Origin: Hydractinia symbiolongicarpus | Taxonomy: Eukaryota > Cnidaria > Hydrozoa > Anthoathecata > Hydractiniidae | Assembly: GCF_029227915.1 (NCBI RefSeq) | Contig: NC_079875.1 | Span: forward strand, 25,306,001-25,370,000 | Direction of reading: 5' to 3' | Length of the DNA: 64,000 nt | In this document: one piece after another, positions 29,370-41,960 of the stretch | Position numbering within the stretch: position 1 is the stretch's first letter | Layout of the letters: every line of letters begins with the position of its first letter | Made by a program: the position numbers and the translations under genes | Notes under the pieces: model-generated | Told to the model about the DNA's origin: nothing | Databases searched by the model: none | Seen by the model: the letters and a program-made list of their open reading frames with translations, nothing else

Positions 29370-30000
29370 TGTTTTTTTAAGATGGTGCTAAGCGTAGCTA
29401 GCTAGAAACGATATGAAATTTTTCAAGAAAGAAGTGGAGGTTTGTACCTTTTGTATCGCTATTTTTTACATGTTATGAACCCCTTATTTAGCCTTACTTA
29501 CACCTAAAGCTAGCTAGCACAAACAGTAGCAGCTAAGCTAGCATAAAACTACCAATTTAGCTGGGATAAAACTAATTATTAAAGATTTCCTCTTATGCTA
29601 GCATCACGAGTGACATAATTCTGCTCTAATTAGGAATGTCCATCACATTCCTAATTATCACTTATGCTTGGTAGTTACATCCGTCTCCACAAAATATGTT
29701 GCTCCTTGGCAATTTTAACTTGAATGTAGCATAAAATTAGCTAGCTAGCTACATACTAGCTTGGAAAATTCTTTCAGACAGATAACATAGCTAGCATAAA
29801 ATTAACTACTTAACTGAGATGAAACTACTGGCTAGCATAAAATTAGCTATATTTTGAGTGAGAGCTCTGTAGGAATGTCCCATCACAAAGCTTGTTCTAG
29901 CTATAATCATCCACAAAAATTTCTTGTCTCTGACAATTTTATACCAAAAAAGTTTAGCAAAGTCAGCAAAAGAACATAGCTAGCTGCATATTTTACAGAT
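29370..30000. repeat. region rich in GCTAGCTA words
   Basis: Many GCTAGCTAGC, AGCATAAAATTAGCTA and GGAATGTCC(C)ATCACA pieces are scattered at irregular spacing. Similar GCTAGCTA clusters lie at 36.41-36.56 and 48.66-49.00 kb. It looks like a degenerate dispersed repeat, not a regular array. Confidence 0.45.
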
Positions 30001-30322
30001 AGTACGTTCCTTCTCCTGTTAACGCTAAATGTTTTATACATAAAGGTTGATGTGGAAATCTACTTTTTTAAACCCTGCGCCTGAGCATACACCAGTGCGG
30101 TTGAAGTTATAGAAACAGAAATTATTTTACTATATATTATATCAGGAAACTTTTTCAACGTCTACATTCGTTTTGAAAGAGGCACTTATATAAATTCTAA
30201 CAGGCAGTTCTCGTGGAATTATCAACACCTACTGAAGATTTTTAAATATATATATATCTCATTCATTTTTTGGGTTCAATCAGAATATATTTCAGAAAAT
30301 TGATCTGGAAATTTCATAATTT

Positions 30323-30560
30323 CTAAACCAGTAAATAATTCCTGATAAAGAAATTTTTTCCGTTTTTTTGTAACTTGTACTGCACACTGATGCCGGACAC
30401 CATTCTTGTTCCGTTAAACCCTTTTAGCATTTTCTGATACATCGGGTTCTGAACAAAATGTGTTACTGGCCCATGCAATAATGCATCCGGAACACACTGC
30501 GGTACTGCCAATGCAGAAACCCCAGGAAATGTTTCATCAAGGCGAAAATAAAACCGTTTG
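30323..30560 (-). other. unrecognised open frame
   Basis: The open frame reads upstream of the first Met as RFYFRLDETFPGVSALAVPQ, then CVPDALLHGPVTHFVQN and ends at a stop at 30323. The composition looks protein-like, and it lies next to element debris, but I recognise no family. Confidence 0.25.
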
Positions 30561-30641
30561 ATCGACTACCATGCGGCACGTGAGAACTTTGTTTTTTATA
30601 CGATTCATTATACGTTTCAACCGAAAGGGGCATCTAAAATT

Positions 30642-30692
30642 TTTTGCTTGCGAACCTAGGGGACTCAGTCCCAACACTTTCTCTATTGATTG
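30642..30692. repeat. left arm of an inverted repeat pair
   Basis: TTTTTGCTTGCGAACCTAGG...CTCTATTGATTG pairs with its reverse complement at 33514-33558. A third piece, ACACTTTCTATATTGATTG, lies at about 32.40 kb. The pair may bound an old element of about 2.9 kb. Confidence 0.45.
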
Positions 30693-30913
30693 TTTCTAGT
30701 TTTTTGAAATAAAACTTTCAGTTCTCCACCATAGAGTTTATTGAAAAAAACTTCCGCTTTACCTTTATATCTGCAGGGATTTGAGTAAAGTATAAAGCAG
30801 CGCGAAATATTCTAAGTCAGTAGTCGCTGGTTTGATTTTTGTGGATCAACATTGCAAAAGTAAGTGTTATATTCACTTGTTTCCAGATCATTTAAATTTT
30901 TTTAAATATATTT

Positions 30914-31710
30914 AGATGTCAAGTCGAACGAAAGCCGATTTCCTTGGACCATACGGTCCAGCGACCATTACCAATACTGGATGGGGATTTGGAAAAGAAA
31001 TAAAAACCATTCACATGCCAGTGGCTTAATAGACCATCCGTCGCCTATTCGGAATTTGCAGCTACACTTGCCCCGAAATGATGTGCATAGGTGCTAGCAT
31101 GTATCTAGCAGCCTTACATTTTGCCAAATACGTCCATTTCCATCTGGACAATATTTCAAAGGCTGGAGGAGCAGATAAGCCAGAATGGAAATATTTTAAA
31201 TGTACTTCATCGTTAAATAATTACATAAGAATTGCTACCGGTATTCTTACAACATTTTAGCAATTATCGGACAGTAAATCAGCAGAATAAGTCGTACCAA
31301 CCACTTACTCTTACTACCGGTGAATACATTTTTATTCAAAATGATGTAAAATATGTGAAAGCTTAATTGATGGTGGTAAGGGCCTATATGACACACTTGC
31401 TCTGTCATTACCATGTAGCATGGATTTCCAAACTTGTGATGGTCGTGCCATGATTCTCCGATATGTTGCTGCATATGTGTCAAAGATGAAAGATTTAATA
31501 ATGTGCAAAGGTATAGGTTTTAAGGAAAACATGTGTAAAAAAAGATATATATGCTTTTAATTAACATTCATTTTAGGTGTGTTTTCTGCGGATGTGACAG
31601 TTCATCAAGCTGTTTTCTGTTACATGATTCAATATCATCCATGTGAACTTGAAATGTGGATGGCTTTGACCCTGAACAAAACGATATTTAGTACCAGGAT
31701 ATAATTATAA
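30914..31710 (+). pseudogene. decayed ORF of an unclassified mobile-element protein
   Basis: Successive fragments on one strand: SSRTKADFLGPYGPATITNT, then CPEMMCIGASMYLAALHFAK, then CESLIDGGKGLYDTLALSLP and DFQTCDGRAMILRYVAAYVS near 31.4 kb, and after a splice-like gap VFSADVTVHQAVFCYMIQYH with ELEMWMAL near 31.6 kb. Stops and frame changes separate them. I believe similar sequences recur in cnidarian genomes as element proteins, but I cannot name the family. It lies between the arms of the inverted repeat above. Confidence 0.4.
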
Positions 31711-32167
31711 CAACAAAATCTTTCAACAAAATTGTTTTGTTGAATGATTGTTGAATGATTGTTGAATTCAAATTACTACGGAAACAGTTCATTCCGCATT
31801 TTTCATACCTGTGGATGACAGAATAAGTTGTAAGATAAATTGGAACTTATGTCATTACGATGTCATCACATTTGACGAAGCTCACATTTCTATGTACATA
31901 AAAAGTTTTGTGTTGATGAACGTGGTAGGCACAAGAAACCAAGTTTTTTACTAAACCTTTTTGCTTTGCTCGTGGACCTCTGTGATTATTTCTATTGTTT
32001 GTTGTCATTGGAACGAAGTTAATTTTTAATCTCAGATTTATCAAAGACTGATAGTATTTTCGGCGTTATGACCGCTCAGTATGTTCTATACTCCTGGCCT
32101 AATATGATACATATCCTAGGCATATATATATATAGAGTATACATAATCTCTGAGTTGTGGGGGATAT

Positions 32168-32430
32168 TTTCTATTAAGATGCCTACGCCTACCTTGCCGT
32201 TTCCTGCCCTTGCCAGTGCTGACCGCTCCTTTGCCTATCCTTCCTTTGCCTTTTCTGGTGCCTGCCTACTATGTCCTTGCCTGTGCCTCCAATGCCTTGC
32301 CTACCCCTGCCTTGCTGATTCCTCTTCCTGTTTCCTTGCATGCCTTTGCCGTGCCCTTTTCTTGCCGTGCTTAATTCCTTTGCCTTGGCAACCTCTCCGC
32401 AACACTTTCTATATTGATTGCAGTGCACGG
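32168..32430. repeat. degenerate TTGCC/TGCC pyrimidine-rich tract
   Basis: About 260 bases with over 20 copies of TGCC or CTTGCC words and very few A residues on the plus strand. It is an old, imperfect microsatellite with strong strand asymmetry, and it also gives a spurious 153-residue ORF. Confidence 0.6.
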
Positions 32431-32689
32431 AAACGTATTTCTGTAGCCAACTGGCCTGTTAATAATGTTGATATTCAGTTTCGTATAAGAGCTTTTTATC
32501 CTAATCAACATTATGCATTTTTATGCTAGGGTTGTGGCCGTCTAGCTAGCTCCTTTGCTACCTCTGACTAAAAAGTGAAAGTAGCCAAATGCAGTTTGGC
32601 TATGGCTACAACAAAATTTTTGATCAATAATACCTATGATAAATGCAGTTAGATAGCTAAACCTTTTATTACTGTGATGAACTGTTGAG

Positions 32690-33130
32690 TAAAGCTGAAC
32701 GGGGTAACGACACTGTTGTGTTTTTATTTATACAGAAGCAACGATAAAGTTTTTTAAAAATGGGTAATACGCCTATATGGATATGCAACATCGTTTACCT
32801 GTATATACTACACGCGCAATCCGCTATCACGATCAAGTTTAACTTTCTCAGGAACAGTTTCCAAAAAATAAAAAGGGTTGCACGAATGTTTTTGCTATGA
32901 CGGGGTAACAACGCGTTATAAACTTCAGTTGAAGTTGTAGCAAAGTTATTTTTGGAAAGATATATTGCGTCTGAAACACTATAACTTCGTGTGCGCTTCA
33001 CTCGATTTACGACTCGTTTTCCACCTGGTTGTTTAGCACAATTTGCGGCCTTTATTAGGCTCTCCGTCTGGTGTTTAACGCCTAGTCACACAGTTACTTG
33101 CGGCTTTCCTCGGCGTTTCGACGTTTCGGG
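32690..33130. repeat. dispersed repeat family R1, copy 3
   Basis: Its right end GGCCTTTATTAGGC...GTTTAACGCC...CAGTTACTTGCGGCTT matches 7.22-7.30 kb. Same orientation as copies 1 and 2. Confidence 0.55.
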
Positions 33131-33513
33131 TCATCCGGCTAATCTCTTTATTAATAGCTATTATTTATTTTCGAAAAGTCTTATCTGCCTCCAATAGAAT
33201 GCCTAAACTCTGAAACTTAAAAGAAATTTCTGCTAATTTACGGAAGCTCGTTGGTGCAATATTTTGCTCATGTTTTAAAAACAGGAGCAAAATCGATTTT
33301 CAGTTTTGCTCGTGTTTTGAAAAGTGGAACAAAATTAATTTTCAGTTTTGCCCAACTTTTCAGAAGTAGAGGAATTTGAAAAATTAATTTGCTTGTAGTA
33401 AAATTTTCGTTTTCATTATTTTCCACTTTTCGGGACAGAGTGAAGAAAGTGGAGTAAATTCCGCTTTTTACACACACCACGTGGAAGATTTAACCGGTAC
33501 GCTAGCCTAATCA

Positions 33514-33558
33514 GAGCAATCAATATAGAAAGGGTTCCCCTACGTTCGCAAGCAAAAA
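33514..33558. repeat. right arm of an inverted repeat pair
   Basis: CAATCAATATAGAAAGGGTT followed by CCCCTACGTTCGCAAGCAAAAA is the inverted partner of 30642-30692. Confidence 0.45.
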
Positions 33559-33689
33559 CTTTTAGCGGACCTAATTTAAAAATATTTCTTGAAATATGGC
33601 AAGACGAACTGCCTTTTCTAAGCATGGCATTTTTTTGATATATAAATGAAAGTGGTTATTGTAGATGCAAAATAATTACATTTTATTAG

Positions 33690-33758
33690 CCCTGTCAAGG
33701 ATTTGAACCTGGATCTCTCATGTGCATTAGAGTCATAGCAGTTAGACCAACAGGGCAT
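33690..33758 (-). tRNA. tRNA-like sequence, probably a pseudogene or SINE head
   Basis: The minus strand has a perfect 7-bp acceptor stem, GCCCTGT with ACAGGGC, and a T arm with GGTTCAAATCC (one mismatch in the stem). The anticodon arm is poor: CTCT/AGAG pairs around a 10-base loop. With no good anticodon stem a working tRNA is unlikely. Confidence 0.4.
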
Positions 33759-34014
33759 AAATGTACATATATGAAAAACTTTACAGGTGCATCTTATATA
33801 TGCTTATGGATTTATATAGCACATATAGCCTAGATAATTTTTTTGTAGATATAAAATAGATAAAATTAACTCATTGAAACTAAGTGCAAAAACTCTGTAA
33901 AAATTATCTGGATATCGACCCACACTTCTAAATGGCGAGTAAACATTAACCTTTGATGCAGTTACTTTGGACAGAACATCTGTACCATATTCCAAATATT
34001 CAACTTAAAAGATT

Positions 34015-35730
34015 TTCCTGAGGTTGATTGCGATGCTCCTTATTCTGTTTGCAATTTTCTTAACCTTTTAAAATATAGAGTAAGAGGGGGTGATACAGCT
34101 ACAGGTAATCATTTAAAAGCCTGTTCAAAAAATGTAACTTACTTATCACCACAAACAGAGAATGTAATTATTTTATGTTGTGGTGATTATATAACAGACA
34201 AAATAATATCTGCAGTTAAACAAGCTAAATTTTCTCAATAATTTGTGACGAAGCTTGCAACACATCTACCAAGGAACAAATGTCAGTAGTACTTCGTTTT
34301 GTAGAGACCAACATTGTAACTTTCGAGAGGAATTTATTTACTCAGTGAAGGGCTCTCAGGTTTGTCGCTTTCAGAGGTCATTTTAAGAATCTTGAATAAA
34401 CTTTCTCTTGACATACAGAATTGTCGAGGTCAATGTTATGGTGGTGCTGGAAATGTAGCTGGTAAAATTAATGGTTGTCACACTCACATTTTAAAGCAAA
34501 AAGATTAGCTTTATACACACACTGTTCTTCTCATCTCCTAAATTTAGTTGTATTTAATTCGTGCTCTCTACATTATGTCCGCAACATGATGGATCAAATC
34601 AAACAGATAACATATATTTTCAAATTTTCTAAAAGTAGATTAAAACTTTTACGAAAGAATGTTGCTGACTTTAATAATAATCCCAATTATGCCCATATTA
34701 TTGATGTTTGTAACACTAGGTGGGTGGAACGTATTATTGGCATGAGTGTTTTCAATGATTGATTTGACGGCATTTTAGCTACTTTTGATTTTAACCCTAA
34801 TAGGGAAATTAATGCTGATACTATATCCAAAGCAGTCAGTCATAGAAATGAATTGGAAAGATTTGAGTTTGTTATTGCCATGGTCATTAATAGACAGGTA
34901 TTTGACATGACAATGGAAGTAACAAAACTATTACAGAGTAAGACTAATGACATGTTTAAAACTGCAATGTTAATTAATTCTTTAAAAGTTAGGTTTTCTT
35001 GCATTACAGACAATATTGACACCTATCATGAAAAATGGTTTTTACTTGCAGAGAAATTAGCTAAAAAAGTAAACATAACAGTTAGTGTTCCTCGAACTGC
35101 TAAAGAACAAGTACACAGGCCAAATTATACTTATTCTGATGTTTCAGATTACTTTAAAAAGGCCATAACTATCCCTCTTATTGACCATGTGATTTCTGAG
35201 CTAAACAATCGATTTAATCATTCTGTGACTGCATGTCATGGTCTAGTAATCATACCATCCAAACTTTTACATCTCCTTTCATATAAAAAAGAACACTCTT
35301 CTAAATTGCCATGGAAAAGTCAATTTGACACATTTGTAAATTTCTATTTTAACGACTTTCCCAACCCTTTAACTATTTCAAATGAGCTAGAGGTGTGGGT
35401 ACCCTTTGGCAAAGGATGGAAAGAGAAAATCCTGAATCCATTCCAAACTCCATTGAAGCTACTCTTAAAGCTTTCCCTCGTGCAGATGGAGTCTTTAGCA
35501 ACATAGAGGTAGCCCTTAGAATTTTAGCCACTATTCCTATGACTTCATGCGAATGTGAGAGATCCTTTTCTGCCATGAGGAGACTAAAAAACTATTGCAG
35601 ATCAACAATGACAGAAGAAAGGTTTAATGGTCTTGCTCTACTCCATGTTCATTTGGGTGTTCAAATAAATAAAGAAGATATAATTAAAAGGTTTTCTGCC
35701 AAGGGACCACGCAGGTTACATTTTGTCTAA
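34015..35730 (+). pseudogene. decayed hAT transposase with a DUF4371 domain
   Basis: The fragments follow the DUF4371 plus hAT dimerisation family (ZMYM1/P52rIPK-like proteins): FLNLLKYRVRGGDTATGNHL, ENVIILCCGDYITDKIISAV, a HILKAKRLALYTHCSSHLLN-like part near 34.5 kb, CNTRWVERI, a 217-residue open block from 34853, and the C-terminal dimerisation motif IPMTSCECERSFSAMRRLKN with NGLALLHVH near 35.56-35.65 kb, ending at 35730. The last two blocks overlap in different frames, which marks a frameshift. TAA and other stops interrupt the first part. No terminal inverted repeats were paired. Confidence 0.75.
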
Positions 35731-35759
35731 TCATTCTTTTTCAACTTTTTCAATTAATT

Positions 35760-38100
35760 TCTATCTCAGACTTTATTAAGATGTATTATAAGTAAGGTAT
35801 ATATATATAAAAAATTTAAATAAATAACCAACTTACCCCCTCTTTTAGCCTAATACTAAGTAAATGCCCCACTTCTAGCCTAATAATAAGTAAACACCCC
35901 TTTTTCCATTTTACTGTCATTTTGACTGGTAGATACAACATGTATTTATGTATCTGATTTGATTGATTCACTTATTTATGGTTTGGGTATGAAACTCTGA
36001 TCCTTGCCATGTTTTTATTCATTCATTCATACAATCCGCAGGAATGTGTGCTTGGTTTAGCCTTTCTTCGTCTCGGATTAAAAAATGAACACATTGGTGA
36101 ATCATTTACGTGACCCAGCTCTTATGCGTTCATACGTGAAGTTCTTGGCATATTCTTTTTTTTTTGCTAAACTAACTTCCCAAAGCATATTTATTTGCAT
36201 TGACTAGCAAAGTATCTTTTACTGCGAGACCATGTTTTGTTCGAAAATCGACAAAAAACTTAAAAAACGTTGAAAAGATAAGACAGGTAAGGTAAGGTAA
36301 GAATATGCTCTATTTATATTTTTTCCGTAGCGCTTCAGTTAGCAAATAAATATTGTTTATATATATTTTGTTAAACGAGCGAAATGTTTTAGTATTTTTT
36401 GATTTTTTTTGACTAGTAGCTGGCTAGCCTAGCTAGCTAGTGTTTGTGAACTATACCATATATTTATATAGCTCTGGCTGTAGTTAGCTAGGTAGCTATA
36501 ATAGGCTAGCTAGCTACAGCAGATCTAGCTAGCTAGCTACATACTGCTCCTAATTAGCAGAATAATCTAGCACAATTTAGATGACGAATGCCTAATTAAG
36601 CTAAAAAATCCAAATCATGGAATCTTATTTTGCCGAATTACATCATTTGTTTTCCACCGCTTTTAAAAATCATACGTGGCTTGAATCACCTAGAGAAAAT
36701 CGCCTAAATAAGTGAATAAGAACCAATCGTTTTCTAAATTGTGTACATAGCCACTACACTGAGCTTACCTTTATATTTATGAAGGTAAAATAATCGATTT
36801 CGTGCTTGCGTATCAAAGGGGATGAACTGGGATCTTAAAAAAATGTTATATATAAAATAAATATTGCTTCGACTTACATTAGAGAAGCCTAATTAGCATA
36901 ATCTGATTAGTTAGCAGCTTTCTTGCTGCATATCAAATAGGTGTGTGTGGCCAGCATTACAATGAAGTCCCATGTCCTCCATCAACATTCTTGTTGGCTG
37001 TCGTTGTATGGCAAGCATTTTAACATTTTTCGCAGACCCAATATTTTCCTAAGAGGTTATTTAGCTAGCTAGCTGCTTTTTAGCTTCTAGTCATATTTGT
37101 GTTTTTCGGTTTCCACAATTAAATCTGTTATATGTTTAATGAAGTGTATTACATTCCCTGTACCAAGAATGTTTACAAAACCTTGTTTTAATCATAGAGG
37201 TAGAAATAGAGACGGAGATTGAACTCATCTTGGTGCTCATTAAAATTCTATTCAAATTGCTATTGTTTCGGCATCCCTTTCATATCTATGCTTTATGTGC
37301 AGTTCACAGGATTTTTACAAAAAACATTAGGTAATCCTCCAGCAGATCGTTCGTTTATATACAAGAAGAAGTATCTGTTGATGTGTTTTAAATTATGATG
37401 TGAAGTTGAAATAACACCAGAGAAGTAATGGAACCATACATGTGCATAGATACCTATATTTTTAAATTGTATATAGCTATAAACAAGTTTTGGTTTACAT
37501 CTTCTTTTTAGCGCTTACTCGGGCATTCACCGGGAGAAAAATATCACGTGATACTTTTAATCCAATTACAGGTCCGTATTTTTCACGGTAGCCATCATGA
37601 TTTGAGAGAAAACACACCGTTCACCCAATCACCTCTTTATAATAGGAGCTGAAATGTGTAGTTTTAGGTGAGTTTTTGCTAGTTTAGCTTTACTTTAGTT
37701 TTTGTTTAATCAAAGCTTGTTTTGTGAGAGTTTAACCGGGAAACGTGTGTGTTTTCTCTCAACCGAAAATTGTACCATGTGACAATTCCACTGGGAAAAT
37801 TTTGTAAAAGAAGGACCATGTAGTGTAAATTCCTATTATAACACTGAAATTGACTTTATTTTATGTTGTCATTTATTCCCCTTTCTTGATCAATTGTTCA
37901 GAATACTTAACATGTATTGCGTATCGCAGAGAGTGGGTTTTATAGCATTTTAGTGCTTAAAAGGTGTAAAAAGGCGTTGGCTTCCAGGCTTCCGCAGTTG
38001 CCTAGTTCCCAGTTGTCTATTATCCTTTTGATGCGATATTGATCCTGCGGGTCAATGGTTTAACTAAGGTTTGTTTTTTTTTTGGCAACGCCCCTGTTCT
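35760..38100. other. non-coding stretch with GCTAGCTA cluster
   Basis: AT-rich. The only structure seen is the GCTAGCTA-rich patch at 36.41-36.56 kb and a short GGTAAGGTAAGG repeat near 36.28 kb. No gene recognised. Confidence 0.4.
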
Positions 38101-38185
38101 TGTTCTATTCATTTACGTTTATTAGTCAGCTGGTCTAATCTTTTTTTTGTCCATGAGGAAATTGCGTACTGAAAATATTTTGAAG

Positions 38186-38409
38186 TGACATTGCGTTCAA
38201 AACCCAGTAATGTATAGACATAATTGTACAATAGAGAAAGAAATTGTTTTTCAAGGACATTTGCAACGTAATGTATGGTTATTGGGATTTGCAAGTAACA
38301 TTGCGTTTAAAATTCGGTAACTTATATACATAATTGTAAAATAGAGGGAAAATGTGTTTTTCGAGGACATTTAAAAGGCAGAATATGTTAGTGGGACTTT
38401 AGAAGCAAA
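38186..38409. repeat. tandem duplication, two copies of about 112 bp
   Basis: The copies begin AGTGACATTGCGTTCAAAAC and AGTAACATTGCGTTTAAAAT. They share ATAATTGTA.AATAGAG and TTTTTC.AGGACATTT in order. Confidence 0.65.
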
Positions 38410-38454
38410 ATTCCCAGCAGATATGCGTAGTTAATAAGCATATAGTATCTTTTA

Positions 38455-38590
38455 GAATCTTTCTGTAAAATTTTGGTCACGTGATGAATCCGCTTACCAG
38501 ATTTTACCAGATTTTTGGCTTTTATTCTTGCAAACTATGTAAAAACCGGAATATATGTTAAATAACTTTTATTTGGTTGTCTGATGTTGG
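38455..38590. repeat. dispersed repeat family R3, copy 1
   Basis: It shares ATATGTTAAATAACTTTTAT, then TTGGTT and GATTTTT..CTTTTATTC with 40.25-40.43 kb, and an inverted related piece lies at 42.84-42.93 kb. Confidence 0.5.
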
Positions 38591-40254
38591 ATATTACTTG
38601 AAATTACTACCTAAATTTCATGCCAGTAAAGTCCTAAAATTTACAACAGAATTTATTTTATTGAGGGAAAACTTATTAAAAAGTTGGGGCACGTGAAACA
38701 CTCGCAATTTTATTCAAATTTACAATCATATAAAATAGTTCAAAAACGGAAATAATAAACTTTGTATATAACGAAATTATCGGGAATGTCAACCAAAATG
38801 TGAAAAAAGTTTTAGAACTAGCAGACATTACGGGCATGTTTCTTTCATGACACACCACCAAGCTAAGTTTAAATTAATTTTGAAAAGTCTGTCGTATGTT
38901 ATTCAAATTTGCGAAAACTCACTTCCAGTGCTTTCATAAATTGATATGTTTCAAACAGATGCTAATATTGATCTCGGATACAAAGCCACATCCTTTGGTT
39001 CCCCTAGATAAAATGTCTAAATTTCAAGAATTGTCTCTTACCTGTTTTCAGACGACAAATTCATCTTAGAATACGGTGGTAAGTAGCGCTAGTTATAAAT
39101 TTCGGTTTATATTGTGCAATCCGGTACTTTTTGCAACAAAGCGCAAAAAAACTGCATAGCAACGCCAATAGCGACCATTTTTGTCATTTCAGGAAGCTTT
39201 CTGCATCTTGTTCCGTGTTTAACGCCTGAAAATTGCTAAATCCCACTTTCGAGCCTCTGAAGATAATAAATTACAGTTCCAAAAAGTCAAACGTATTGTT
39301 GCACAAGCAGTCACAAAGCTTCATTAACAGTGTACCCACCAAAGTGAACTCGTCATCAAGTAGACCTAAGACTTATAGTGCTTTTGTCGATCCACAAGTC
39401 AAGAATTTCCATAAAATAATCTTTAAACAAGTTTTTTGCCGTTTAAGTTTGAAATCCACGCGAAACAAGAATTCTCAAGATCGAAGCACACACACTTTAC
39501 AATTTCTTCTGTCATTGCAGGCCTTAGTACCACCTAGTGTTTAAATGAAACCGATTTTTAATTCAAGTTTTGCCTTTCAGTTCTGTTGTCGAGGTATTGC
39601 CTGTTCCGTCCTGTGTTAGCTTTTCTTTCGTCTAAAAAATACCGCATCAGTTCTCAGACGAGTCAGCCTTACGAAAATGCGTTTCACTTAATCCATACAC
39701 GTGACTCTTGAGGAACCTACGCGGCCAAAAACGTTTGAAATAGTACATGTTATTCAGTTATTTGGTTAGGCGTCGAGCAGCAAAATGTCATATTTTACCC
39801 ATAGCAACGGGTAACCATGGCAACCAATCAATTAAATGTTTATTTCATCAAGTATCTTCAGAAAAGACAATTCTCTGCGATATAGTTTTTTTTCTAGGAG
39901 AACCGCCTTAAAGGGGACAGATTTTATAATACGGAAAGTTTAGTTTGGAAGTCGAGATTACAAAATCTTAAAAATATTTTTTTTTCCTAAAAATTCATTG
40001 TGTTCTAAAAATCTTTTCCAACAGCCTGAAGATTGCTCACATTTTTTGTTTTATCCACTTGACGGACTCCATGCTTTGGGAACGTTTTCATCTATCTAAT
40101 AGACCCCTGTATGAGAAATATTTAGGTCCCATATCTCTCAAAGCTGTAGATATTGGCTATTACTCAAGACTGCCTTCTATAAAACCCTTATAATGGGGAA
40201 AATACAATAACTCTTGTTAGGATTATCCTTAGGAGAATCCTTAGGGAATCTTTC

Positions 40255-40430
40255 TGAATATTTTGGTTAAGTGATAAAACCGATTACCCGATTTTTTCAT
40301 ATTTTAAACATAAATCTGGAAAAAACGGATTTTAGGGCAATTTTGGCTTTTATTCATACGGACTATGCAAAAAACGGAAAATATGTTAAATAACTTTTAT
40401 TTGGTTATCAGAAACCTTAAACAAAATCTG
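40255..40430. repeat. dispersed repeat family R3, copy 2
   Basis: It has TTTTGGTTAAGTGATAAAAC, then GATTACCCGATTTTT and ATATGTTAAATAACTTTTAT, as in the copy at 38.46 kb. Confidence 0.5.
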
Positions 40431-40797
40431 AAAATTTGGTCTAGACTCTAGAATATAAGAATTGAACTTTAAAGCAGATAGTGTAGTGGTATATTAGACA
40501 AATTATTAGACAAAGATCCTCCCAGTCATAATAATATGTTTGAAATACCCCAGACCGAACAGGCTTAATTACTTTGCTCGGTCACAGTAAAGAAGTCCAA
40601 GACCAAACATCTCAACAAGCAACGACATTATTTTTCGTCAATAGTACCAGAGAGTAAGTTAGCTAGACAAAGAAAAAAAAAGAAGTACGTCAGACTGTAG
40701 TAAACCAAAAAATCTTCAGAATTTACTTATTCTGATGGTTCTTGCGCATATTACTTACTGATATTGACTCAACGCACGTAGCATTATACTATATGAT

Positions 40798-41960
40798 TAC
40801 CGTAAATGACACTACCCCCTAAGAGACATTTTTTCACTAAGCGCCGCTGCTTGAATAACCGCCCCCTTTCTATAGCCAGTGGGGCGCTTATTTCATTACA
40901 CGGCTATCAGAAGGGGGCGCTTATTTGGAATAAGGCATAAAAAACAACAAAAAGATCAACTTTTTGATAATTTAGTAGCACTTATTTTAAATGTCCGCCG
41001 CTTGTCTATGAAACATCCATACAAGGCTGCTAATGTCATAGGATATGGTTTCTTCTACAACAGTGGACGGCTTAGGGAAAATACAGTGACGGTAAAAACA
41101 ATTTTTATTGTTTTTAAAGGTGTAAAGCGTGAGACAGCCGCAATGGACAAAGAATTAAAAAGTTGCTATATAGTATCATCCCCAAACGCCTGAATGAACA
41201 CTGAACTAACCAATATATGCTTAATAAAGTACTCGGAGCTTTCTAATTTACCCGTCGCTATCTTGTTTGGGATTCTTATGAATGTCACATCGAGGACAGT
41301 GTAAAATGTTCTCTACACTCCAAAAAGATTGACGTATTTAATGAACCAGGCAGCTGTACACAGTATATTCGTGCTCCGGACGCAAGCTGGAACGAACCCT
41401 TCAAAGCTTATGCAACAGAAAAATACGATGATTGGCTAAAGGAAAAAGGAATTAGCAAGCTCGCAACTGGGGGAAACTTTAAAACCTCCACCCCGACGTA
41501 CAATCGTAAAATTGATCCTGGAGGCTTGGGAAAAAAATATTCCAGAAAATATAAAAACCTTTTTTAAATAATGTGCATTGAACCTTGCCACAGACGGATC
41601 AGAAAACGATCGTATTCACTGGACATCTTAGAAAGGCAGCTTCCATCTTAACTGAGAAAGATACTGATGCAAATAGATGAAAATGTTGTCACAGCAACAC
41701 ACGAGTTTCTCACAGTCGATTCAGACCACTAAGACGAAGACGAAGATGAAAACATTGAGATAGATTAATTTTTGTTTAGATGTTGTTCGTTAAAAGTGAA
41801 AGGAAAGAAATGAAATGACACATTTCATTTGTTTTTATTTTAGTAGAGTTAATATGCGCCCCTGCTTAAATACACGCCCCTGCCGAAAAAGCTCCCCCCC
41901 AAAAAAAAACATAAACATTTTAAATAAGCGCCCCGAGCTCTTACTCTATCATTGACGGTA
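40798..41960 (+). mobile_element. pogo-like Tc1/mariner element, decayed, with both ends
   Basis: The ends are TACCGTAAATGA (40798) and the reverse complement of TACCGTCAATGA (ending 41960), with TA at each border as expected for TA target duplications. Subterminal GGGGCGCTTATTT motifs lie at 40881 and 40913 and inverted at about 41921-41937. Inside, transposase fragments read MNTELTNQYMLNKVLGAF, then after a stop RRYLVWDSYECHIEDSV, and FNEPGSCTQYIRAPDASWNE, KYDDWL. WDSYECHI carries the second catalytic Asp of the DDE domain. Stops and a short N-terminal part show it cannot move itself. Confidence 0.75.

Noticed and set aside
32068-32529. 153-residue ORF rich in Cys, Leu and Ala
   Set aside because: It is a product of the TGCC-rich simple repeat.
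33690-33758. Functional tRNA gene
   Set aside because: The acceptor stem is perfect, but the anticodon arm does not form a 5-bp stem with a 7-base loop, so it is listed only as tRNA-like.
39233-39544. 103-residue plus-strand ORF, Ser/Lys-rich
   Set aside because: No domain, splice sites or conserved pattern were recognised. It is probably chance.
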